From NCBI RefSeq assembly GCF_036206005.1, contig NZ_CP108143.1, positions 4,493,501-4,557,500 of the forward strand: 64,000 bases of DNA, written 5' to 3'. Position numbers and translations under genes: made by a program. A model generated the notes under the pieces. It saw nothing but the letters and a program-made list of their open reading frames with translations, was not told the DNA's origin and did not search any database. Shown here piece by piece: positions 13,983-21,630 of the stretch (position 1 is its first letter; the number at the start of each line of letters is the position of its first letter). The DNA comes from Streptomyces sp. NBC_00178 (GTDB taxonomy: Bacteria > Actinomycetota > Actinomycetes > Streptomycetales > Streptomycetaceae).

Positions 13983-16312
13983 CGCCCCGGGCGCCGGTTC
14001 CCGCCGCGCCCCGGGGGCCGCTGCTCCTGGGCGTGCGCCACCACGGCCCGGGCTCCGCCCGCGCGGTCCTCGCCGCCCTGGAGGAGGCCCGCCCGAGGGC
14101 GGTGCTCGTCGAGGGTCCCCCGGAGGGCGACGCGCTGCTGCCGCTCGCCGCCGACGACGGAATGCGCCCGCCCGTCGCGCTGCTCGCGCACGCCGTCGAC
14201 GACCCGGGGCGTGCCGCGTTCTGGCCGCTGGCCGACTTCTCGCCCGAGTGGGTGGCGATCCGCTGGGCCCTGGCGCAGGGCGTCCCGGTGCGCTTCATGG
14301 ACCTGCCGGCGGCCAACTCCCTGGCCATGAGCGGCCGTCCGGAGGACGGAGCCGACGCGCAGGGCGACGTGGACGGGGAGGGCCGGGGGATCGACCCCCT
14401 CGGGATCCTGGCCGCGACCGCGGGTCACGACGACCCCGAACGCTGGTGGGAGGACGTCGTCGAACACCGCGGGCAGGCCGGCCCGCAGGCCGACGCCCGC
14501 GCCCCGTTCGCCGCGCTCGCCGAGGCGATGACGGCGCTGCGCGAGGCGTACGGCGACGGGGGACATCCCCAGGACGCGGTCCGGGAGGCGTACATGCGCC
14601 TCCGGCTGCGGGCCGCCCGCAAGGAGTTCGGGGACGACATCGCCGTGGTGTGCGGCGCCTGGCACGTCCCCGCGCTCGCCGCGAGGACGACGGTCGCGGC
14701 CGACCGGTCACTCCTCAAGGGGATGGAGAAGGTCAGGACCGAGCTGACCTGGGTGCCGTGGACCCACCGCAGACTCGCCCGGCGCAGCGGATACGGCGCG
14801 GGCATCGAGTCCCCCGGCTGGTACGCGCACCTCTTCGGTTCCCCCGACCGGTCCGTCGAACGCTGGATGACGAAGGTGGCCGGACTCCTGCGCGAAGAGG
14901 ACCGGCCGGTGTCGCCGGCCCATGTCATCGAGGCGGTGCGGCTCGCGGAGACCTTGGCCGCCCTGCGGGAGCGGCCCGCCGTGGGTCTCGCCGAAGCCAC
15001 CGACGCGGTGCGGGCCGTCATGTGCGAGGGCTCCGACGTGCCGCTCGCCCTGGTGCGGGACAGGCTGGTCGTCGGCGAGGCCCTCGGCGAGGTGCCGGAC
15101 GGCGCCCCCGCCGTCCCGCTCCAGCGGGACCTGGCCGGACAGCAGCGCTCGCTCCGCCTCCGGCCGGAGGCGGAGCCCCGCGACCTCGAACTCGACCTGC
15201 GCAAGGACAACGACGCGGCGCGCAGCCGGCTGCTGCACAGACTCCACCTCCTGGGAGTGGCCTGGGGCGAGCCCGTCGCCGGCCGGGGGAGTACGGGCAC
15301 GTTCCGGGAGACCTGGCGGCTGCGCTGGGAGCCCGAGCTCTTCGTACGGGTCGCCGAGGCCGGGGTGTGGGGCACCACCGTGCTCGCCGCCGCGACGGCG
15401 AGGGCCGAGTCGGACGCCGTGTCCGCGCCCTCGCTCGCGGCGGTCACCGCGCTCGCCGAGCGGTGCCTGCGGGCCGGACTGCCCGCGGCGCTCTCCGTCG
15501 TGATGCGGGCGCTCGCCGACCGGGCCGCCCTCGACGCCGACGTCGGCCACCTCGCCGACGCCCTGCCCGCCCTGGCCCGTTCCCTGCGGTACGGAGACGT
15601 CCGGTCCACAGGCACCGCGGCTCTCGCGGCGGTTGCCGCCGGAATCGCCGAGCGCGTCTGCGTGGGCCTGCCGCCCACCTGCACCGGCCTCGCTCCGGAG
15701 GGCGCGGCGCAGGCGCAGGAGAGGCTGGACGCCGTGCACGGCGCGATCGGACTGCTCACCGACGCCTCCCGGACGGACGGGCTGAAGGACCGGTGGACGG
15801 TGACCCTGCGGAGGCTCTCGTCGAGGGACGCGGTCACCGGACGGGTCCGCGGCCGCGCCACCCGCTTGCTCCTGGACGAAGGACGGGCCACCGAGGAGGG
15901 GACGGCACGGCTGATGAGCCTGGCGCTGTCGCCCGGCACACCGCCTGCCGACGCGGCGGCGTGGATCGAGGGCTTCGCCGGGGGAGCCTCCGGCGGGGGC
16001 ATGCTGCTCGTCCACGACGAACGGCTGCTCTCCCTGGTCGACGCCTGGCTGACGGGCATACCGGCGGAGACGTTCGTCGACGTACTCCCTCTGCTGCGAC
16101 GCACGTTCGCGGCCTACGAGCCCGCCGTGCGGCGGTCGTTGGGCGAACTCGTCCGGCGCGGGCCGGACCGCGGCGGCGCGGGCGGGGAGAGCAGGGCGTT
16201 CACACCGGGCTTCGGCCACCCGCCCGACGGGGAACGGGCGGACGCCGTGGCGCCGGTGGTGCGACTGCTCCTCGGCCTGGACACCCCGGAGGGGCGGGTG
16301 GCGGCGGGATGA
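13979..16312 (+). CDS. DUF5682-family protein (YehM-like) of the MoxR/VWA system
   Basis: This 777-aa protein starts with a conserved-looking block (LLLGVRHHGPGSARAVL, then PRAVLVEGPPEGDALLPL at about 38-55). Its His-Gly and Val-Glu-Gly pattern recalls the GxxH...E motifs of the EreA/ChaN/TraB superfamily, though the resemblance is by eye only. A second conserved element is CGAWHVPALA (about 224). The C-terminal half is helical. I assign it to DUF5682, the family of E. coli YehM, from memory. It overlaps the upstream ATPase gene and the downstream VWA gene by four bases each (ATGA), so the three products are probably made in fixed ratio and may form a complex. There is no signal peptide or membrane segment; activity is unknown. 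Confidence 0.87.
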   Translation: MTPRAPVPAAPRGPLLLGVRHHGPGSARAVLAALEEARPRAVLVEGPPEGDALLPLAADDGMRPPVALLAHAVDDPGRAAFWPLADFSPEWVAIRWALAQGVPVRFMDLPAANSLAMSGRPEDGADAQGDVDGEGRGIDPLGILAATAGHDDPERWWEDVVEHRGQAGPQADARAPFAALAEAMTALREAYGDGGHPQDAVREAYMRLRLRAARKEFGDDIAVVCGAWHVPALAARTTVAADRSLLKGMEKVRTELTWVPWTHRRLARRSGYGAGIESPGWYAHLFGSPDRSVERWMTKVAGLLREEDRPVSPAHVIEAVRLAETLAALRERPAVGLAEATDAVRAVMCEGSDVPLALVRDRLVVGEALGEVPDGAPAVPLQRDLAGQQRSLRLRPEAEPRDLELDLRKDNDAARSRLLHRLHLLGVAWGEPVAGRGSTGTFRETWRLRWEPELFVRVAEAGVWGTTVLAAATARAESDAVSAPSLAAVTALAERCLRAGLPAALSVVMRALADRAALDADVGHLADALPALARSLRYGDVRSTGTAALAAVAAGIAERVCVGLPPTCTGLAPEGAAQAQERLDAVHGAIGLLTDASRTDGLKDRWTVTLRRLSSRDAVTGRVRGRATRLLLDEGRATEEGTARLMSLALSPGTPPADAAAWIEGFAGGASGGGMLLVHDERLLSLVDAWLTGIPAETFVDVLPLLRRTFAAYEPAVRRSLGELVRRGPDRGGAGGESRAFTPGFGHPPDGERADAVAPVVRLLLGLDTPEGRVAAG

Positions 16313-17571
16313 CGGGGCACCGCGCTCACCCGGGACCGGCGGAGCACGTACGGGAACAGGAAGCGGAGCACGTACGGGAACAGGAGCCGGCCATGGCAGC
16401 CGCATCCCAGGAGCACGAGAGGCTTCGGCGCTGGCGCCTGGTGCTCGGCGCGGACGGCGCCGAGGGCACCGGACACCCGCTCACGGGCCGCGACGCGGCG
16501 ATGGACGGCGCGCTGACCTCGCTCTACGGCGGTGGGCGGCCCGGCGGACGTGGCGGATCCGAGCGTTCCGCGGGCCTCGGGGCGTCGGCCCCGTCAGCGG
16601 CCCGGTGGCTCGGTGACATCCGGACGTACTTCCCGGTCCCCGTCGTGCAGGTCATGCAGCGTGACGCGATCGACCGGCTCGGGCTGTCCGCCCTGCTGCT
16701 GGAACCGGAGATGCTGGAGGCGGTCGAACCCGACGTCCACCTCGTCGGCACCCTCCTCTCCCTCGGCAAGGCCATGCCCGAGACGACCAGGGAGACCGCC
16801 CGGGCGGTCGTCCGCAAGGTCACCGAGGACCTGGAGCGTCGCCTCGCCGCCAGGACGAGGGCCGTGCTCACCGGCGCGCTGGACCGCTCGGCGCGGACCC
16901 GCCGGCCGCGGCGGCCGGACATCGACTGGGACCGCACGATCCGGGCCAACCTCAAGAACTACGTGCCGCTTCCCGGGCGGGGAGGGGCCGGCACGGTGAT
17001 CCCCGAGCGCCTCATCGGATTCGGGCGCTCCGGCCGGTCGGTGGAGAAGGAGGTCATCCTCTGCGTCGACCAGTCGGGTTCGATGGCGTCCTCCGTCGTC
17101 CACGCGTCCGTCTTCGGCGCGGTCCTCGCCTCCATGCGCAGCCTGGCGACGAGGCTCGTCGTGTTCGACACGTCCGTCGTCGACCTCACCGACCAGCTCG
17201 ACGACCCCGTCGACGTCCTGTTCGGGACGCGGCTCGGCGGCGGCACGGACATCAACCGCGCGCTGGCGTACTGCCAGTCGAGGATCACCCGTCCCGCGGA
17301 CACCGTCGTCGTCCTGATCAGCGATCTCCACGAAGGGGGGATCAAGGACGAGATGGTCCGGCGTGCCGCCGCGATGAAGGCGTCGGGGGTGCAGTTCGTG
17401 GCCCTCCTCGCGCTCTCCGACGACGGCGCGCCCTCCTACGACCACGAGCACGCCGCGGCGATGGGCGCCCTGGGCGTTCCCGCCTTCGCCTGCACCCCCG
17501 ACCTCTTTCCCGAGGTCATGGCCGCGGCGATCGCGAGGAGGCCGCTGCCGGTACCCGACGGCGGCGTGTGA
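16309..17571 (+). CDS. VWA-domain (CoxE/YehP-like) protein of the MoxR system
   Basis: In this 420-aa protein the C-terminal 180 residues form a von Willebrand A domain with a complete metal-ion-dependent adhesion site. That site comprises DQSGSM (254-259), a Thr in the following strand, GGGTD (310-314) and VVLISDLHEGG. VWA proteins typically recruit the substrate for the partner MoxR ATPase. The N-terminal helical region (about 35-220) includes ERLRRWRLVLG. The first ATG (16309) overlaps the upstream stop, but an in-frame ATG at 16393 with AGGAG seven bases upstream starts right before the conserved-looking part. The 28 residues between contain a 21-bp direct repeat (16341-16361, 16365-16385), so the true start may be 16393. 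It is last gene of the operon. Confidence 0.9.
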   Translation: MTGHRAHPGPAEHVREQEAEHVREQEPAMAAASQEHERLRRWRLVLGADGAEGTGHPLTGRDAAMDGALTSLYGGGRPGGRGGSERSAGLGASAPSAARWLGDIRTYFPVPVVQVMQRDAIDRLGLSALLLEPEMLEAVEPDVHLVGTLLSLGKAMPETTRETARAVVRKVTEDLERRLAARTRAVLTGALDRSARTRRPRRPDIDWDRTIRANLKNYVPLPGRGGAGTVIPERLIGFGRSGRSVEKEVILCVDQSGSMASSVVHASVFGAVLASMRSLATRLVVFDTSVVDLTDQLDDPVDVLFGTRLGGGTDINRALAYCQSRITRPADTVVVLISDLHEGGIKDEMVRRAAAMKASGVQFVALLALSDDGAPSYDHEHAAAMGALGVPAFACTPDLFPEVMAAAIARRPLPVPDGGV

Positions 17572-17931
17572 GGCGGCCCGGTGCGGTCCGTCGCAGGTGT
17601 CCCGGCTCCGCCGGGCGCCGGGGCGCCGCGGGCGCGTCCGACCGGCGCTGCACCGCGCCGCGCTCCCTCGCGCGGGCCGGCCCGGAGGCCCCGCCGGACG
17701 AGGCGTTTTGTCCCCGGGACCCCGGTCACCAGCGCGATCTGTGACCGTTATCACCGCTCAGGTGTGATCTGCAATTTAGGGTCCGACGTGGCGCGGGGAT
17801 AACCTGCCGGATGGACATGCCGCGTACCCGGTGACCGTGTGCGCCTCCCTTGTGACTGCGCAGTCACGTTGCCCTCGCGGCACGCCCACGCAGATAACGA
17901 ACCGCGAGACCACTAAAAGGGACGGACGCGC
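17572..17931 (+). promoter_or_regulatory. sucC upstream region with CRP-like palindrome and -10 element
   Basis: No gene is visible. TGTGA-N6-TCACC at 17740-17755 matches four-fifths of each arm or better of the classical CRP palindrome and resembles the streptomycete Crp pattern GTG-N6-GnCAC except for one base. TAGGGT at 17777-17782 is a plausible -10. With its first base at -12, +1 falls at 17789 and the palindrome centre at -41.5, the class II activator position. No -35 hexamer is obvious, as expected for an activated promoter. This remains inference. Confidence 0.45.
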
Positions 17932-19113
17932 GTGGACCTGTTCGAGTACCAGGCGAGGGACCTCTTCGCCAAGCACGGTGTACCGGTGCTGGCCGGTGAA
18001 GTGATCGACACGCCTGAGGCAGCCCGCGAGGCGACCGAGCGGCTGGGCGGCAAGTCCGTCGTCAAGGCGCAGGTGAAGGTCGGTGGCCGAGGTAAGGCCG
18101 GCGGCGTGAAGCTGGCCGCGAACCCGGACGAGGCGGTCGCTCGCGCGACCGACATCCTCGGCATGGACATCAAGGGCCACACGGTCCACAAGGTGATGAT
18201 CGCCGAGCTGTCCCCGGAGATCGAGGCGGAGTACTACGTCTCGTACCTCCTCGACCGCACCAACCGCACCTTCCTCGCCATGGCGTCGGTGCAGGGCGGC
18301 ATGGACATCGAGGAGGTCGCGGAGAAGACCCCCGAGGCCCTCGCGAAGGTCCCGGTCAACGCCGTCGACGGCGTCGACATCGAGAAGGCCCGCGAGATCG
18401 TGGCCCAGGCGAAGTTCCCGGCCGACGTGGCCGAGGGTGTCGCCGAGGCCATGGTGACCCTGTGGGACACCTTCGTCGCCGAGGACGCGCTCCTCGTCGA
18501 GGTCAACCCGCTGGTCAAGACGAAGGACGGCCGCATCCTGGCCCTGGACGGAAAGGTGTCTCTCGACGAGAACGCCGACTTCCGCCAGCCCGGCCACGAG
18601 GCGCTGGAGGACAAGGCCGCGGCCAACCCCCTCGAGGCCGCCGCCAAGGCCAAGAACCTCAACTACGTCAAGCTCGAGGGCGAGGTCGGCATCATCGGTA
18701 ACGGTGCCGGTCTGGTCATGTCGACCCTGGACGTCGTCGCGTACGCCGGTGAGAACCACGGCAACGTGAAGCCCGCCAACTTCCTCGACATCGGTGGCGG
18801 CGCCTCCGCCGAGGTCATGGCGAACGGTCTCGAGATCATCCTCGGCGACCCGGACGTCAAGTCCGTCTTCGTCAACGTCTTCGGCGGCATCACCGCCTGC
18901 GACGAGGTCGCCAACGGCATCGTCCAGGCCCTGGAGCTGCTCAAGTCCAAGGGCGAGGACGTCACCAAGCCGCTCGTCGTGCGCCTCGACGGCAACAACG
19001 CGGAGCTGGGTCGCAAGATCCTCTCCGACGCCAACCACCCGCTGGTTCAGCGCGTGGACACCATGGACGGCGCGGCCGACAAGGCCGCCGAGCTCGCCGC
19101 GGCTGCGAAGTAA
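17932..19113 (+). CDS. sucC: Succinyl-CoA synthetase (ADP-forming) beta subunit
   Basis: This 393-aa protein has the family's usual length and begins MDLFEYQARDLFAKHGVPV, typical of SucC. It has an N-terminal ATP-grasp domain, with KAQVKVGGRGKAGGVK for nucleotide binding and EVNPLV carrying the metal ligands. The C-terminal ligase domain has the GNGAGLVM and DIGGGA loops. With SucD it converts succinyl-CoA, ADP (or GDP) and phosphate to succinate, ATP (GTP) and CoA in the TCA cycle, the pathway's substrate-level phosphorylation. The GTG at 17932 follows AAAAGGGA at a slightly long spacing. sucD starts 21 bases after its stop, so both share a transcript and the terminator after sucD. Confidence 0.98.
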   Translation: MDLFEYQARDLFAKHGVPVLAGEVIDTPEAAREATERLGGKSVVKAQVKVGGRGKAGGVKLAANPDEAVARATDILGMDIKGHTVHKVMIAELSPEIEAEYYVSYLLDRTNRTFLAMASVQGGMDIEEVAEKTPEALAKVPVNAVDGVDIEKAREIVAQAKFPADVAEGVAEAMVTLWDTFVAEDALLVEVNPLVKTKDGRILALDGKVSLDENADFRQPGHEALEDKAAANPLEAAAKAKNLNYVKLEGEVGIIGNGAGLVMSTLDVVAYAGENHGNVKPANFLDIGGGASAEVMANGLEIILGDPDVKSVFVNVFGGITACDEVANGIVQALELLKSKGEDVTKPLVVRLDGNNAELGRKILSDANHPLVQRVDTMDGAADKAAELAAAAK

Positions 19114-19134
19114 GGGACGAGGGACTCCAACACC

Positions 19135-20019
19135 ATGGCTATCTTCCTCACCAAGGACAGCAAGGTCATCGTCCAGGGGATGACCGGCGCCACGGGCATG
19201 AAGCACACCAAGCTCATGCTGGCCGACGGCACCAACATCGTCGGTGGCGTGAACCCGCGCAAGGCGGGCACGACCGTCGACTTCGACGGCACCGAGGTAC
19301 CCGTCTTCGGGTCCGTCGCCGAGGCGATGGAGAAGACCGGCGCCGACGTGTCGGTCCTCTTCGTGCCGCCGGCCTTCGCGAAGGCCGCGGTCGTCGAGGC
19401 GATCGACGCCGAGATCCCGCTCGCCGTCGTGATCACCGAGGGCATCGCCGTCCACGACTCGGCCGCCTTCTGGGCGTACGCCGGTTCGAAGGGCAACAAG
19501 ACCCGGATCATCGGCCCGAACTGCCCCGGCCTGATCACCCCCGGCCAGTCCAACGCCGGCATCATCCCGGGCGACATCACCAAGCCCGGCCGCATCGGTC
19601 TCGTGTCCAAGTCCGGCACGCTGACCTACCAGATGATGTACGAGCTGCGTGACATCGGCTTCTCGTCCGCCGTCGGCATCGGTGGCGACCCGGTCATCGG
19701 CACCACGCACATCGACGCCCTCGCGGCGTTCGAGGCGGACCCCGACACCGACCTCATCGTGATGATCGGCGAGATCGGCGGCGACGCCGAGGAGCGTGCC
19801 GCCGACTACATCGCATCGAGCGTCACGAAGCCGGTCGTCGGCTACGTCGCGGGCTTCACCGCCCCGGAGGGCAAGACCATGGGCCACGCCGGCGCCATCG
19901 TCTCCGGCTCCTCCGGCACCGCCGCGGCCAAGAAGGAGGCCCTCGAGGCCGCCGGCGTCAAGGTCGGCAAGACGCCGACCGAGACCGCCAAGCTGGCTCG
20001 CGAGATCCTCGGCGGCTGA
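19135..20019 (+). CDS. sucD: Succinyl-CoA synthetase alpha subunit
   Basis: This 294-aa protein has a CoA-binding Rossmann domain at the N-terminus (VQGMTGATGMKHTKLM, GGVNPRKAG). The ligase domain follows, with the phosphorylated histidine His251 in MGHAGAIVSGSSGTAAAKK. IGPNCPGLITP and SGTLTYQ are further signature motifs. It forms the catalytic heterodimer with SucC. The ATG at 19135 is preceded by a GGGA-containing spacer and lies 21 bases after sucC. Length and motifs are normal. Transcription ends at the 24-bp stem at 20053-20104. Confidence 0.98.
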   Translation: MAIFLTKDSKVIVQGMTGATGMKHTKLMLADGTNIVGGVNPRKAGTTVDFDGTEVPVFGSVAEAMEKTGADVSVLFVPPAFAKAAVVEAIDAEIPLAVVITEGIAVHDSAAFWAYAGSKGNKTRIIGPNCPGLITPGQSNAGIIPGDITKPGRIGLVSKSGTLTYQMMYELRDIGFSSAVGIGGDPVIGTTHIDALAAFEADPDTDLIVMIGEIGGDAEERAADYIASSVTKPVVGYVAGFTAPEGKTMGHAGAIVSGSSGTAAAKKEALEAAGVKVGKTPTETAKLAREILGG

Positions 20020-20052
20020 CCGCCCGAGGCGGCGCCACCGTTTCACCGCGGA

Positions 20053-20104
20053 AACGGCGCGGGCCCGCACCCTGTCCTCCGACAGGGTGCGGGCCCGCGC
20101 CGTT
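20053..20104. terminator. 24-bp perfect hairpin terminator after sucCD
   Basis: Arms 20053-20076 and 20081-20104 pair perfectly over 24 bases around a CTCC loop, one of the strongest stems in the window. It lies between sucD and the end of the convergent XRE/sigma-like gene and can terminate both. Confidence 0.92.
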
Positions 20105-20152
20105 CGTGTGTCCGGGGAACTCCCGCCGTCGGCGTGCCCTCCCGGCGTACGG

Positions 20153-21508
20153 TCAGGGGAGCAGCGGAACCAGACGTTCCGGCCCGTGCACGAGCTTCTC
20201 CCGCAGTGTCTTCTGCAGTTTCAGGTCCTGGGGTGTCAGCCGCTCCGGACCGCCTCTCGGAGGGACGCCGCCCACGCGCTGGGGAGGCGACAGCGGCTGC
20301 TCGTACTGCGTGGGGGCCGTGTGCAGCGTGAAGCCCGTCGCCCCGATGAGCACGACGCCGAAACAGATCGCCGCCCGCGTCCAGAGTTCCGCGACGCGCT
20401 CGCTGCCCCTGCGCACCGACGGGGCGCCGGGCGGCTGTGGCACGTCCTCGGCCAGCGCGAGAGCGCCGAGCCGCTCCTGGAACAGCGCCGTCCGCCCGCC
20501 GGGACCCGTGGGTGCGGCCAGTTCGGGGAGCGACACGGTGAGGGCGGCCCTGGCGTTCAGCAGACGGTTGGCCGCGGCGGGCGTGCTGGCCTCGGTCTCG
20601 GCCGCGGTCTCCGGAAGTCCCAGCCCGACACCGTCGTGGAGCAGCAGCGTCCGGCGGTACGAGGGCGGCAGTGCGAGCAGCGCGCCCAGCAGCGCCTTCC
20701 TCCCGGGCTCGTCGGGCAGTGCGTCGGGGCGGCGGTGGACGCGCCGCATGCGGTGCCAGGGCGACATCGCGTACTCGTACGCCGCCGCCCGCGCCCAGCC
20801 GGCGGGGTCACGGTCCCTGGCCACCTCGGGCCAGCGCTGCCAGGCGATCCGGAACGCGTGCTCGACGGCCTCCCGGGACAGCAGGCGGCGGCCCGTCAGG
20901 AGGTACATCTGGCGGGTCAGTCCGGGCGCCGCGAGCTCGTACAGGCTGTCGAAAGCGGCCTCGGGCGTGCGGACCGGCAGCACCGGTGCGGAGGAGCCGG
21001 CGTCGCCGTCGGGCGCCGGGGCGGCAGGGCCGGGGTGCCGGGGCGCCGGAGCGGCCCGCACCGAGGACGCGGGCAGGCCGCTTACGGCGGCCGGAGGTCC
21101 GGTGGCATCGGCTCCGGGGCCGTTCTCTCTTAGCGCGCGGTCCGGTGACGACGACTCAGGCGCCGCCGCGTCGGGCACCAGATCCGTGGCGGGATCGGCC
21201 GGGGCGCCCACGATGGCGCCGGTACCGGGCTCTGTCGGGGACATCGTGCTGCTCCCGGTGGCTTCGACGGCGGAGGGATGCGGCGTGGTGCGGGGGGTGC
21301 CGGAGCCGATCAGCCTGGCGTACGCCGTGCGGCGGCGGCCCCGAGGCGTGCTGCGCCCCGTCTCCCAGGCCCGGACGGTGGCGGGCGTGACGCCCATGGC
21401 CGCCGCGACCTGCTCCTCACTCAGTGACCTGGCCACGCGCAGCCGCCGGCGCTCCTTGGGGGAGGGCAACGGGGCCGCGCCGGAAGGGTCCGTGACGCTC
21501 CGTGTCAT
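20153..21508 (-). CDS. XRE helix-turn-helix / ECF-sigma-like / transmembrane fusion protein
   Basis: This 451-aa protein joins three elements. Residues 20-60 form an XRE-type HTH (SLSEEQVAAAMGVTPATVRAWETGR). A Pro/Ala linker follows, and residues about 183-325 resemble an ECF sigma factor. Its region 2-like part is FDSLYELAAPGLTRQMYLLTG and AVEHAFRIAWQRWPEV; its region 4-like part is LPPSYRRTLLLHDGVGLGLPETA ending in an AANRLLNARAAL recognition helix. A single hydrophobic segment (about 378-396) and a short tail complete it. Whether it directs transcription is unknown; the -10-binding region 2 looks degenerate. The membrane segment would tether the regulator. The ATG at 21508 follows GGAGG by eight bases. 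It is divergent from the DUF6350 gene and convergent with sucCD. Confidence 0.8.
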   Translation of the reverse strand: MTRSVTDPSGAAPLPSPKERRRLRVARSLSEEQVAAAMGVTPATVRAWETGRSTPRGRRRTAYARLIGSGTPRTTPHPSAVEATGSSTMSPTEPGTGAIVGAPADPATDLVPDAAAPESSSPDRALRENGPGADATGPPAAVSGLPASSVRAAPAPRHPGPAAPAPDGDAGSSAPVLPVRTPEAAFDSLYELAAPGLTRQMYLLTGRRLLSREAVEHAFRIAWQRWPEVARDRDPAGWARAAAYEYAMSPWHRMRRVHRRPDALPDEPGRKALLGALLALPPSYRRTLLLHDGVGLGLPETAAETEASTPAAANRLLNARAALTVSLPELAAPTGPGGRTALFQERLGALALAEDVPQPPGAPSVRRGSERVAELWTRAAICFGVVLIGATGFTLHTAPTQYEQPLSPPQRVGGVPPRGGPERLTPQDLKLQKTLREKLVHGPERLVPLLP

Positions 21509-21630
21509 GCGCTGCCTCCGTCCCCGATGACACTGCACTGGGTGAAAAAGTACATAAGCGTATATTGAGCGACACAGCGGCTATTCGCCCGTTACACGGA
21601 ATAAGCGCGTGTCGTTGGCAGCATGGCGGC

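Noticed and set aside
14248..16308. In-frame 5' extension of the VWA gene through the whole DUF5682 gene
   Set aside because: The extension is Arg/Gly/Pro-rich shadow sequence; DUF5682 in the other frame has conserved-looking motifs and ATGA junctions on both sides.
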